From assembly GCA_900555365.1 (NCBI GenBank), contig USKO01000001.1:1-22529 (forward strand): a DNA stretch of 22,529 nucleotides. Direction: 5' to 3'. The notes under the pieces were generated by a model that saw nothing but the letters and a program-made list of their open reading frames with translations, did not search any database and was not told the DNA's origin. This DNA comes from an uncultured Bacillota bacterium (GTDB taxonomy: Bacteria; Bacillota; Clostridia; Christensenellales; UBA1242). The translations under genes and the position numbers were made by a program. This document shows, piece after piece, positions 6,964 to 14,752 of the stretch (its first letter is position 1; every line of letters starts with the position of its first letter).

Positions 6964-7781
6964 TATAGCACCTCCTGTGGCAAAATTTCAAAGTTTTTTG
7001 AGATTGTTTCTCCGCCTATGCCAATAAGTTTAAATTTTAAATATTTGCCGATTAAGTTTTTTATTTTCAGTTCAGTTGTGAATAGCCCAGCAGTGTTATA
7101 CTTCGTTTTTATCTTTTTCTCATCTAAATACCATTCAACTCTATCAGCAAATAATGCTTTGATTTGAATAACTCCTTGATAGTTATCAACATTGATTGAC
7201 ACAATTTTAGGAGAGCCTAATAAAAATTCATTCCTTTTTATTTCAAACAAATTTTTCGTATCACTAAATGAAAGGTTGTCCCACTCCACATTTTCATACG
7301 GGTTTTTTATTAGGGGAATGTTGTTTTGTTTTACTTCAATTCCGCTTCCGCCAAATTTTTCTAAATCTGCAATAATCTTCCAACGATAAACAGAATTTCT
7401 TTCATTGTATTCAAGCAAGGACTTATTGAGATGACTTGCAAAATCCATTTCAGAGCAATTATTGACTTTCATAAAATGCTTTTGCACTTCTTCTCCATAG
7501 CCAAGCCTAACAGAGTTTTTAAAATGTTTAACTCCGTGACACTTTGAACAAATTGCAATAATCTGTTTTAAAGTTTGCGTTTTCTTTTCAATATTAAATT
7601 CCCATTCTTCATGAACGTCAAGGGTATCAGTTTTATATCCACATATTTCGCATCTTCCATTTGCTCTTTTTAGTGCAAAATTGCGGAGTTTATCCCAATC
7701 TTTTTTAGATAGCGTTTTGCTAAAATCGTTGTTCCAAGCACCTTTTGGGAGCATATTGATAGTTAGTTTTAAGTCTTCCAT
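6963..7781 (-). CDS. HNH-type zinc-finger nuclease-like protein
   Basis: 272 aa. The N-terminal ~145 residues match a family of HNH/treble-clef proteins common in phages and accessory regions. They show LPKGAWNNDF, SKKDWDKLRN, Cys44/Cys47 (CEICG), His57-Glu-Glu-Trp (VHEEWEF), Cys78/Cys81-His82 (CSKCHG) and His86. The four Cys should bind zinc, and the His residues could form the metal-dependent nuclease site. The C-terminal ~110 residues (after NNIPLIKNPYENVEW) are beta-rich and resemble an Ig-like or binding domain (QIKALFADRVEWYLDEKK). The start has AGGAG seven bases upstream, overlapping the stop of the DUF4417 gene. Its own stop overlaps the start of the small toxin-like gene. Nuclease activity is inferred from the motif; some relatives may bind DNA without cutting it. 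Confidence 0.75.
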   Translation of the reverse strand: MEDLKLTINMLPKGAWNNDFSKTLSKKDWDKLRNFALKRANGRCEICGYKTDTLDVHEEWEFNIEKKTQTLKQIIAICSKCHGVKHFKNSVRLGYGEEVQKHFMKVNNCSEMDFASHLNKSLLEYNERNSVYRWKIIADLEKFGGSGIEVKQNNIPLIKNPYENVEWDNLSFSDTKNLFEIKRNEFLLGSPKIVSINVDNYQGVIQIKALFADRVEWYLDEKKIKTKYNTAGLFTTELKIKNLIGKYLKFKLIGIGGETISKNFEILPQEVL

Positions 7782-7790
7782 AATTTGCTC

Positions 7791-8528
7791 CTATATTTCC
7801 GGATAAAGCTGTCCAGAAAGATATTTTCTTGTAAATTCTTCAAATCCAATCTTTTGGATTAGCTTTTCGCTGTTATATGGGTCAATTGATTTGATATTAC
7901 CTGTCATTTCTTCAAAAGGTGTTCCATAGCAAATGATGGCACTTGGTTTAATCTTTTCCATCATAATTTCATAACCTTCCATAAAACCTTTTTTGTTATC
8001 TTCTCGTGTGTAGGTAGACACTGCTACGACAGAGCCTTCTTCAACACCATCACAAAAGAAATCAAAACAATCATATGAGCCCCAAGAAATTGTTGGGATC
8101 ACAAGCATGCCTTGTTTTTGCCAAAAAGCACCACACCAACGATTTTTGAAAACGCTATCGATTTGTCTAGCAAGTGGCATATCTTTATATGTACTAAATT
8201 CAGGTGTAAGCAAAGCATAATATTGATCCAATTTTTCAAGTGATTGTTCCGGCTTTTCATATACAACCTCAAAATTCCAATCATAAGTGAAAAAATGAAT
8301 TGTTTTATTCTTGTTTTCTTCATCATCAGTTTTAGTTTTTAAATAGCTTAATAGTTCTATCTTATCAAGGTCAATATTTTGTTTTTTGATAAGAGGCATA
8401 CCATACTTACCACTTTTTTCGAACTCATTTCTCACAAGTTTTTGTTTCTTTTTTCGCTTTTCTTCTTCATAATCAGATTCATTTTCAGCAACAGAAAAAA
8501 GCGAACTTAATTGTTCGTTATTTATCAT
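7791..8528 (-). CDS. DUF4417 family protein
   Basis: 245 aa. Blocks typical of the DUF4417 family are visible: IHFFTYDWNFEVVY (77-90), TPEFSTYKDMPLA (108-120), a run of aromatic residues with Trp131 and Trp136, VIPTISWG (143-150), VEEGSVVAVSTY (162-173) and IICYGTP near residue 205. The N-terminal ~40 residues are charged and not part of that core. The family is widespread in phages, conjugative elements and accessory islands; its biochemical role is not established. This is the first gene of the four-gene cassette, with AAAGGAG seven bases before the ATG. A TTGACA lies upstream on the minus strand (8605-8610), but no convincing -10 follows it, so the promoter is unresolved. It diverges from the amidase gene across a 142-base gap. 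Confidence 0.75.
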   Translation of the reverse strand: MINNEQLSSLFSVAENESDYEEEKRKKKQKLVRNEFEKSGKYGMPLIKKQNIDLDKIELLSYLKTKTDDEENKNKTIHFFTYDWNFEVVYEKPEQSLEKLDQYYALLTPEFSTYKDMPLARQIDSVFKNRWCGAFWQKQGMLVIPTISWGSYDCFDFFCDGVEEGSVVAVSTYTREDNKKGFMEGYEIMMEKIKPSAIICYGTPFEEMTGNIKSIDPYNSEKLIQKIGFEEFTRKYLSGQLYPEI

Positions 8529-8670
8529 TTAAATTCTCCTTTTGTATTAAATTTTTTATATAGAAAGAGATTAACATAGAGAAATTTGCATTTTCAATGT
8601 TTTATGTCAACTTTTTTATTTTAGATTACAAATTTGTTATATAAGGAAGCCATTCTAAATAAACTATTAT

Positions 8671-9357
8671 ATGAGATTTTTGGTTATTAATAAGAAGGCC
8701 CTAATAATTTTGCTTGCCGTTATTGTTGCTCTTGCAAGTTTCATCACTCTTGCCTTCACCACCTCTTCAAGCATGCCCAGAGCAGAGTTCAATGTGGTCA
8801 TTGATGCCGGCCACGGAGGTCGCGATAATGGCACAAGCGGCAAGACGACAGGAGTTAGCGAGAGCGAACTTAACCTCAAATATGCCCTTACTCTTAAAGA
8901 TCTGTGCGAAGAGTTTGGAATAGGGGTGACGATGACAAGAAGCGATATGAATGGGCTATATGATGAAAATGCATCAAACAAGAAAAAAAGCGAAATGGAA
9001 AAACGAAAAAATGTTATCAACGATAGCGGCGCAGATGTAATGATCAGTATCCATATGAATAGCTTTCCTCTTTCCTCGTGTAGCGGTGCACAAGTTTTTT
9101 ATGCAAAGGGGAGCGAAGAGGGATTTAACCTAGCTAAAAGCATCCAAACTTCGGTATGTCAAGCCTTCGATAATGCGCGTGATTATGTAACAGTTGGAGA
9201 CTACTTTGTCCTCAATTATTCCAATATTCCTGCTGTCCTTGTCGAATGCGGCTTCTTATCAAACCCTCAAGAAGAGAAAGATTTGCAGACGAAAGAATAT
9301 AGAGACAAATTTTGCTATGCTCTGCTTGCCGGAATATTGTCCTATTTCAGAATGTAA
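8671..9357 (+). CDS. cwlD: N-acetylmuramoyl-L-alanine amidase, CwlD-like
   Basis: 228 aa, a zinc-dependent amidase of the Amidase_3 type. Residues 10-30 are a membrane or signal helix, so the catalytic domain sits outside the membrane. Zinc ligands are His48 (DAGHGG), Glu64 (GVSESELNL) and His128 (SIHMNS); the catalytic glutamate is Glu192 (VECGFLSN). Length (Bacillus CwlD is about 237 aa), single-domain form and N-terminal anchor suit CwlD, which with PdaA makes the muramic-delta-lactam of the spore cortex needed for germination. A vegetative amidase with the same layout cannot be excluded, although the presence of spoIIE nearby supports sporulation. The ATG has no Shine-Dalgarno at normal distance (the nearest AAGGAAG is about 22 bases upstream), and an in-frame stop shortly upstream leaves no better start. 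A terminator follows directly. Confidence 0.85.
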   Translation: MRFLVINKKALIILLAVIVALASFITLAFTTSSSMPRAEFNVVIDAGHGGRDNGTSGKTTGVSESELNLKYALTLKDLCEEFGIGVTMTRSDMNGLYDENASNKKKSEMEKRKNVINDSGADVMISIHMNSFPLSSCSGAQVFYAKGSEEGFNLAKSIQTSVCQAFDNARDYVTVGDYFVLNYSNIPAVLVECGFLSNPQEEKDLQTKEYRDKFCYALLAGILSYFRM

Positions 9358-9365
9358 GATAGTTG

Positions 9366-9392
9366 AGCCAGCTTTTAAAAGCTGGCTTTTTT
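9366..9392 (+). terminator. Terminator of the amidase gene
   Basis: AGCCAGCTTTT (9366-9376) and AAAAGCTGGCT (9377-9387) are perfectly complementary over 11 bases, ending in six T. Nine bases after the amidase stop. Confidence 0.9.
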
Positions 9393-9440
9393 AAAGCTGC
9401 CAAATAAAAAAACACAAATTATTGTGCAGACAAGCTTTCT

Positions 9441-9481
9441 CTATAAGATATATGTAATCAAAAAAGACATTTATCTTATAG
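9441..9481 (+). repeat. Long AT-rich inverted repeat upstream of the surface operon
   Basis: Arms at 9441-9455 (CTATAAGATATATGT) and 9467-9481 pair over 15 positions with one mismatch, around an 11-base loop. There is no T run, so it is not a typical terminator. It lies in the 9358-9663 gap, about 100 bases before the operon promoter, and could be a regulator binding site. Confidence 0.6.
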
Positions 9482-9524
9482 CAATAAAAATTATTAAACT
9501 AAAGGGTACTTCGTATTTTTTTAG

Positions 9525-9536
9525 ATCAATATTGAT
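9525..9536. promoter_or_regulatory. 12-bp perfect palindrome, possible operator
   Basis: ATCAATATTGAT is a perfect palindrome 46 bases upstream of the -35 box of the surface operon. It could be an operator or activator site. Short AT-rich palindromes do occur by chance, so the call is tentative. Confidence 0.35.
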
Positions 9537-9582
9537 ACAATAATCAAAGAAAGTCAAAAATTCTACAAATTCCGTCATTCGC

Positions 9583-9610
9583 TTGACAAAAAGGCGGGGG
9601 GGGGTAGAAT
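9583..9610 (+). promoter_or_regulatory. Sigma-A promoter of the surface operon with a nine-G spacer tract
   Basis: TTGACA (9583-9588), a 16-base spacer and TAGAAT (9605-9610), about 50 bases before the ATG at 9664. The spacer contains nine consecutive G (9596-9604) directly against the -10 box. Insertion of one G would give the optimal 17-base spacing and loss of one would give 15, so slippage should change promoter strength. Confidence 0.8.
9596..9604 (+). repeat. Poly-G tract of nine, candidate slippage site
   Basis: Nine consecutive G in otherwise AT-rich DNA, located between the -35 and -10 boxes. I noticed no other homopolymeric G or C run of this length in the window. Confidence 0.85.
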
Positions 9611-9663
9611 AGGGTGGCTAAAAATAAACAATAGTACTTGGGATGTAAATTGAGGAGGAAAAG

Positions 9664-12600
9664 ATGAGTTTAAAAATCAAATTGGCATCTGCCATAATAA
9701 TGTTTTTAGCCGTATTGGCAGCATTAGTCATTGGTGTTTTAGCAGCACAAAGCCAAACAATCAACATGCAAGGCACAATTAATTTTGAAATTGCAGATCG
9801 AAGCTTGTATATAAAGAGTGCAAGTATTGACTATGGCGATGGACAGGAGCGAGCCCTTGATTCTTTTATGCCAGGATATATCAATGGAAGCTTTACAGCA
9901 AATATTGGAGAGCACACAATTACAAATACAAATTTTAAGATATGTTTTGACATAATCAATACAACTGAGAATACATATTACGCACTTGAAGAGACTACAC
10001 TCTCATCAGAGCTTCAAGGCAAGATTACTGCAACGGCATCAGGGACAATCAATCCAACTACAATAACTGATTTTGATGAAGAAGGAAATGCAATTATCAC
10101 GCCAGATACAGAGACAAACGGCAGAGTAACTATCACAGTTTCAGCTCCATCTTTATTAACCCTAGACCTCAGCGGAATTACGATAACGATTGAGGAATAC
10201 AATCCACAAGTACTCGAAGGATTCGAATTTAGTGGTGATACATTAATCAAATATAGTGGCACAGAGACCCATGTCGAAGTGCCTGCATCGTACTCAATTT
10301 TTAATGGAGAGTTTGTACAGGGAGATGATTATACTGTAACAACAATAGTAGATGGAGAAAATACAACGAGTGGAGTTTATACTGGTGCTTTTTGGTATGC
10401 ACGTAGCACAATACAGAGTGTTGTGCTCCCTGACACAATAGAAAAAATAGGCGACTATGCTTTTGCTAGTTGTTACAATTTAACCTCTATCAGTATACCA
10501 GATTCTGTTAAAAGTATAGGGAAGGGAGCTCTGCCTTCAAGTTTGCAATATAATGAAAGCGAAAATGGCAGATATTTAGCATCTAAAACTAATCCTTACT
10601 TTGTTTTAGTAGATACTTTGACAACCAATTTCAACACTTTTACTATCAATAGCCAATGCAAGATAATTTATGATAGTGCATTCTCAGGATGCAACCAATT
10701 AACAGCGCTTACTTTGCCTGATGGCGTTGCAAGCATAGGCGCAAGCGTTTTTTCAAATTGCACGGCACTTCAATCATTAACAATACCAGATAGTATTCTT
10801 AACATGTCTTCAAATCCATTTTCCAACATTTTCAACCGCTGTGATGCTTTAAATTACAATATATTGGACAATGGCAAATACTTAGGCAATGATGATAATC
10901 CATATTTGATTTTAGTAGATACTGTAACAGATACTTTTACAGAATTTACCATAAACCCAAATTGCAAGATCATAGGAGTTGGAGCTTTCCAAAATTGCCG
11001 ACAACTTACCGCGATAACTATTCCTGATAGTGTTGAAAGCATTAGTGATTATGCTTTCGATGAATGTAGCAATCTTGTTTCAATAGATTTTCCTCAAAAC
11101 ATAACATATTTAGAACCTCGTGTTTTTTCAAATTGCACTTCGCTTGAATCAATAATAATCCCTGAAGGGGTAACTAAAATTGGAGGTTCAGCTCTCGCTG
11201 GTTGCAGTGCTCTTAGCTCTGTCTCTCTTCCTGAAAGCCTTGAAATCATTGGCGGAAGAGCATTCAGTAACAGTTCTCTTCAGACAATTAATATTCCAAG
11301 TTCTGTATCATATATCGGATATAATGCATTCCAACAAACCCAGTTAACAAATGTAAATCTTACTGAAAATACAAATCTTTACTTAATTGATGAATATGTT
11401 TTTGATGGGTGTAAACTAACTTCATTTACTCTTCCAAAAAATGTAACAAAGATCGGAAATTATGCATTTAGAAATTGTGCCTTTACAGATTTTATAATTG
11501 AGCAAGGAAGTTTATTGGAATCAATAGGAGAAAGAGCTTTCTCAAACTGCACATCTTTGACATCAATAACACTACCAGAAGGTTTAAAGACAATTGGCTA
11601 CTCGGCGTTTGCCAACTGCAATTCATTGACTACTATTACATTGCCTAAAAGTCTGCAAAGTATTGGGGCATATGTTGCAAATTATTTAACTTCAATTTAT
11701 TACAACGGTAATGTGGACCAATGGGTAAGTATAGCATTTTCAACACAATTCGGTACGTCTCAAAGCAACGACTTATTTACTAATAATGGAGTCTTATACA
11801 TAAATAATGAGCCATTGACTCAAGCATATATAAACACTGATGTAAATAGTTTGGCTTTTGCAGGTTACAGAAGTTTAACTAAAGTGACCTTTGGTGAAAA
11901 TGTTACAAGCATTGGAGAAGGGGCTTTCTTTGGTTGCACTGCCCTTTCAAATGTTACATTCCAAAATAGTAATTTGACAAGCATTGATAGGAATGCGTTT
12001 GATGAATGCTCCTCACTTAATTCGATAACAATACCAAATACAGTGGAATCAATTGCGTTCTCGTCATTTTCCAACTCTGCGCTACAATCTATTTACTACG
12101 AAGGGACAGTTGATCAATGGGCTGAGCTTGGTGATCCTACGGGAGGAGCCGGTGACCATATTTTTAGCGGCTGTGATGCAATGCTATATATTGATGGACA
12201 GCCAGTTACAGAAGTTTACATAAATACTGGCAACTTAACAAATGGGTTTAAAGGATATGCACATCTCACAAAAGTAACTTTAGGACCTAAAGTTACAACA
12301 ATTCCAGCCTCGGCTTTTGCTTATTGTAGTTCTCTTGAGACGGTAGAGATACCTTCAAACGTAACAATTATAAGAAATAGCGCTTTTGATGATTGCGGAG
12401 CTTTAAAAACCGTAAACTTTGGGCAGAATAGTGAACTTGAAACCATAGAAGGTTCAGCCTTCCAAAATTGCAGTTCACTTATATCAATAGAGATTCCAAA
12501 CAGCGTAACAACTATACATAGTTATGCCTTCTCGGGTTGCAGTGCCCTTGAATCGATAAATATACCAGCAGGAGTGATAAGTATTGGTGGAGGGGCATTC

Positions 12601-13341
12601 TCAGGATGCAGCGCCCTTGAATCAATAAACATACCAGCAGGAGTGACAAGTATAGGGCAAAACACATTTAGTAACTGTACTAGCCTACAATCAATAAATA
12701 TACCAGCAGGAGTGACAAGTATAGGAAATTCAGCTTTTGAGGGCTGCAGCTCACTTATATCAATAAACATTCCAGATGGCGTGACAAATATTGAATCTAG
12801 CACTTTTCAAAATTGCAGCGCCCTACAATCAATAGAAATACCTGCAAGTGTGACATATATTAATGAATATTCTGCTTTCCAAGGTTGCACATCACTTACA
12901 GCAATAAATGTAGCAGGAGACAATCAAAATTATTCAAGTGAAGATGGAATATTGTTTAATAAAGATAAAACAGAAATTATCCTATATCCACTGGGCAAAA
13001 GCAACACATATCAAATTCCTTTGGCCGTAACAACTATTGGGAATAATACTTTCTCTAATAACAGTACTTTAGAAACAATAGAAATATCAGCAAATGTAAC
13101 TAGCATAGGAGGTTCTGCTTTCTTTAATTGTACATCGCTTACCACAGTTATAATCGACAGTAGAGAAATCTATATAGCGGCGACTAGTCAATGGGCATGC
13201 GGAAATCTGCTTGGCAACAGTAGTACAACCACTGTGCGAGTGCTTAAGAGCATTGTTGATGGCGGAGCGGTCAACAGCTATATCACAAGCAACTTTACAA
13301 ATACAAGTAAAGACGGAAACTACTATGTTTATTCAAAATAA
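9664..13341 (+). CDS. Surface protein: TasA-like N-terminus fused to BspA-type leucine-rich repeats
   Basis: 1225 aa. Residues 1-27 are a signal peptide (hydrophobic core, cleavage probably after VLA). Residues about 29-185 are a beta-rich domain like TasA/camelysin, with the N-terminal pattern GTINFEIAD matching GTITFTSSD of the next gene. Residues about 225-1170 hold many BspA/TpLRR repeats of about 23 residues (consensus xIPxxVTSIGxxAFxGCxSLxSI). The repeats are interrupted by inserts typical of BspA proteins: two NGxYL...NPY...LVDT units near 300 and 400, and two YYxGxVDQW units near 680 and 815. The C-terminus lacks an LPxTG motif, membrane helix or other anchor. GAGGAGG precedes the ATG by five bases. 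BspA repeats mediate adhesion to host proteins or other bacteria in known cases. Fusion to a TasA-like head, plus the adjacent SipW-like peptidase, suggests display on a fibre. It is the first gene of the operon, under the poly-G promoter. Confidence 0.88.
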   Translation: MSLKIKLASAIIMFLAVLAALVIGVLAAQSQTINMQGTINFEIADRSLYIKSASIDYGDGQERALDSFMPGYINGSFTANIGEHTITNTNFKICFDIINTTENTYYALEETTLSSELQGKITATASGTINPTTITDFDEEGNAIITPDTETNGRVTITVSAPSLLTLDLSGITITIEEYNPQVLEGFEFSGDTLIKYSGTETHVEVPASYSIFNGEFVQGDDYTVTTIVDGENTTSGVYTGAFWYARSTIQSVVLPDTIEKIGDYAFASCYNLTSISIPDSVKSIGKGALPSSLQYNESENGRYLASKTNPYFVLVDTLTTNFNTFTINSQCKIIYDSAFSGCNQLTALTLPDGVASIGASVFSNCTALQSLTIPDSILNMSSNPFSNIFNRCDALNYNILDNGKYLGNDDNPYLILVDTVTDTFTEFTINPNCKIIGVGAFQNCRQLTAITIPDSVESISDYAFDECSNLVSIDFPQNITYLEPRVFSNCTSLESIIIPEGVTKIGGSALAGCSALSSVSLPESLEIIGGRAFSNSSLQTINIPSSVSYIGYNAFQQTQLTNVNLTENTNLYLIDEYVFDGCKLTSFTLPKNVTKIGNYAFRNCAFTDFIIEQGSLLESIGERAFSNCTSLTSITLPEGLKTIGYSAFANCNSLTTITLPKSLQSIGAYVANYLTSIYYNGNVDQWVSIAFSTQFGTSQSNDLFTNNGVLYINNEPLTQAYINTDVNSLAFAGYRSLTKVTFGENVTSIGEGAFFGCTALSNVTFQNSNLTSIDRNAFDECSSLNSITIPNTVESIAFSSFSNSALQSIYYEGTVDQWAELGDPTGGAGDHIFSGCDAMLYIDGQPVTEVYINTGNLTNGFKGYAHLTKVTLGPKVTTIPASAFAYCSSLETVEIPSNVTIIRNSAFDDCGALKTVNFGQNSELETIEGSAFQNCSSLISIEIPNSVTTIHSYAFSGCSALESINIPAGVISIGGGAFSGCSALESINIPAGVTSIGQNTFSNCTSLQSINIPAGVTSIGNSAFEGCSSLISINIPDGVTNIESSTFQNCSALQSIEIPASVTYINEYSAFQGCTSLTAINVAGDNQNYSSEDGILFNKDKTEIILYPLGKSNTYQIPLAVTTIGNNTFSNNSTLETIEISANVTSIGGSAFFNCTSLTTVIIDSREIYIAATSQWACGNLLGNSSTTTVRVLKSIVDGGAVNSYITSNFTNTSKDGNYYVYSK
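12493..12909 (+). repeat. Tandem 69-bp repeats inside the LRR gene
   Basis: Units begin at 12493, 12562, 12631, 12700, 12769 and 12838 with exact 69-base spacing, one 23-residue LRR per unit. The units at 12562, 12631 and 12700 are the most alike and share ATACCAGCAGGAGTGA. The last unit has one extra codon. Near-identity at the DNA level, including silent sites, points to recent expansion. Confidence 0.85.
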
Positions 13342-13475
13342 TCTTGCAAACAAACATAAAGCAGATTTCATACAAATCATGCATCACATTAATTTTACAA
13401 GAAAGTTTTCTTGCAAATACGCTATTAATAGGCTGCAAGGCCTTTTGATAAATCTTAATTAAAAGGAGGAAAACT

Positions 13476-14027
13476 ATGTCACTTAAAGCTAAGTTATTTT
13501 CATCTATTGCCGCTTTTGCATTAGTAGCTTGTCTACTTATTGTTGGTGTTTTTGCATTAAGTCCTGCAAATGTTGGCATGAATGGTACAATTACATTTAC
13601 ATCAAGTGATGTTATTGCAACCTTGACTGCCAAACTCGACGATGGACACTCATCGCAGCACGAGTTTAGTGAAATTAAAATCGACGAAAACACGGATGCA
13701 GTTAATGACGCAGCCTGGGACAATATTAGCTTAGCATTCACTAGCCACTCTGATGTAATTTCACTTGACATAACTGTAACTAATGATAGCACAGAGAGAG
13801 CTATTGATGTAACATTTACTGCTCCTAGTGGTGTTGACAATGTCACCGTTACAAGCCAATATGATGATGCTGCCTCATTTACTGAAGGACAAGAAATTTC
13901 TGGACCAGTAAGAATTGAAACAGAACAGTCAGCTACATTCAGAGTTACTTTTGACATCACAAACGAAGCGGAATCTGTAGATGGAACATGGTCTATTGGA
14001 CTCAATCTTGCAAATGTTGCAGAATGA
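13476..14027 (+). CDS. TasA/camelysin-like secreted fibre protein
   Basis: 183 aa. Residues 1-27 are a signal peptide (MSLKAKLFSS..., hydrophobic 11-25, VFA before the likely cut), very similar to the signal of the LRR protein upstream. The mature part (about 155 residues) is all-beta, with GTITFTSSD, a segment WDNISLAF, and repeated VTN/VTF strands ending in SIGLNLANV. This is the TasA/CalY pattern of fibre-forming matrix proteins that are processed by SipW-type signal peptidases. It is shorter than Bacillus TasA (261 aa) and closer to camelysin size. An AAGGAGG site lies six bases before the ATG. The 134-base gap before it holds a small hairpin (13398-13413) but no clear promoter, and a large hairpin follows the gene. 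It is likely the most abundant product of the operon (inference). Confidence 0.75.
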   Translation: MSLKAKLFSSIAAFALVACLLIVGVFALSPANVGMNGTITFTSSDVIATLTAKLDDGHSSQHEFSEIKIDENTDAVNDAAWDNISLAFTSHSDVISLDITVTNDSTERAIDVTFTAPSGVDNVTVTSQYDDAASFTEGQEISGPVRIETEQSATFRVTFDITNEAESVDGTWSIGLNLANVAE

Positions 14028-14047
14028 TAATTTACATATTTTAATAT

Positions 14048-14062
14048 CATATTGCCAATATG
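14048..14062 (+). repeat. Small hairpin after the TasA-like gene
   Basis: CATATT (14048-14053) and AATATG (14057-14062) with a three-base loop, about 20 bases past the stop. No T run. It is the first of two hairpins between the two TasA-like genes. Confidence 0.45.
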
Positions 14063-14087
14063 ACATGGTTTATCAAAAACCTATATA

Positions 14088-14139
14088 TTGCCTAAAATGT
14101 TATAGGCCATTGGCGCCTATAACATTTTACAATAGGCAA
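14088..14139 (+). repeat. Large two-part hairpin between TasA-like genes
   Basis: The inner stem is a perfect 14-bp pairing of 14094-14107 with 14115-14128 around a seven-base loop. An outer stem of six bp, TTGCCT (14088-14093) with AGGCAA (14134-14139), encloses it with a small one-sided bulge. No T tract follows, and the next ribosome binding site begins a few bases later. It could be an RNA stabiliser or processing site that sets unequal expression of the two genes, or a weak attenuator. Confidence 0.75.
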
Positions 14140-14155
14140 TAAAAGAGGAGCGTTA

Positions 14156-14740
14156 ATGAAGAATCAAGATAAAGATTTAAACAAAAATGGGTACAATAAT
14201 GATAAGAATAACAAATCAAAGCTTATCATCTATATTATATTGTTATTACTGCTAATTGCAATTTTGGTAGTGAGCCTTGTTTTATTTTATGAAAATGAAA
14301 AAAAATCAGGAGATGTCAACATTTCGGGAAAAGAAGTTGATATTACTGTTTCTGCGCAAATTTCAGGTTTCAAAGATGCTCCTATTTTAGATGACATTGT
14401 GATAAATGAAAATACTTTATCTTCACAAGGTTGGCATAACCTAGAACTTAAATTTGATGATAAAACCTCAGTTATTACGCTTGTTATTACAGTCGTTAAT
14501 AATTCGCAAAGCGAAGCTGTAAATATTTCATTTATCAATAATACAACCACAAATAATATAACAATTGACGAGTACTATTATTTCAATGGCAATAGTGAGA
14601 CAACTTATCCAATGTCTCCAGCGCAAACTATTACAAGTGGAGGCAGCTGCACTTATAACATATCTTTTGAAATTCTTGATCAAAGTCTTTCAGTGCAAGA
14701 TATTCTTGACATTCAACTCGTTTGTACAAACGGTTTTTAA
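14156..14740 (+). CDS. Membrane-anchored TasA-like protein
   Basis: 194 aa. About 23 charged, Asn/Lys-rich cytoplasmic residues precede a strong membrane helix (about 24-46), then a basic EKK segment and an all-beta outer domain. That domain is related to the TasA-like protein encoded upstream: both have an I-V/K-I-x-E-N-T turn, W-x-N-L/I-x-L-x-F, a V-I-x-L-x-I-T-V-x-N-x-S core, and a late TYNISFEI/TFRVTFDI strand. The long charged N-terminus and lack of an obvious A-x-A site suggest it may stay anchored as a type II protein, possibly as the base or anchor of the fibre, as TapA serves TasA in Bacillus; that role is inference. GAGGAG precedes the ATG by five bases. It lies 12 bases upstream of the signal peptidase gene. 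Confidence 0.65.
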   Translation: MKNQDKDLNKNGYNNDKNNKSKLIIYIILLLLLIAILVVSLVLFYENEKKSGDVNISGKEVDITVSAQISGFKDAPILDDIVINENTLSSQGWHNLELKFDDKTSVITLVITVVNNSQSEAVNISFINNTTTNNITIDEYYYFNGNSETTYPMSPAQTITSGGSCTYNISFEILDQSLSVQDILDIQLVCTNGF

Positions 14741-14752
14741 TTAGGGGCGATT

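Noticed and set aside
8605..8610. TTGACA upstream of the DUF4417 gene as a -35 box
   Set aside because: No -10-like hexamer lies 15-19 bases downstream, so no promoter was called.
8651..8657. CATTCTA before the amidase ATG as a sigma-G -10 box
   Set aside because: It fits the -10 consensus, but there is no acceptable -35 at 17-18 bases, and the distance to the ATG leaves almost no leader. Too weak to call.
8667..9020. Minus-strand frame opposite the amidase gene
   Set aside because: It is a shadow of the CwlD-like coding sequence, whose zinc-binding motifs leave no doubt about the coding strand.
12493..12909. Regularly spaced repeats as a CRISPR array
   Set aside because: The 69-base units are in frame within a coding sequence and encode 23-residue leucine-rich repeats; there are no unique spacers.
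13295..14050. A 251-codon open frame on the minus strand across the TasA-like gene
   Set aside because: It is antisense to a gene with a good ribosome binding site, signal peptide and clear family pattern; its translation is low-complexity Ser/Val-rich and has no start signal.
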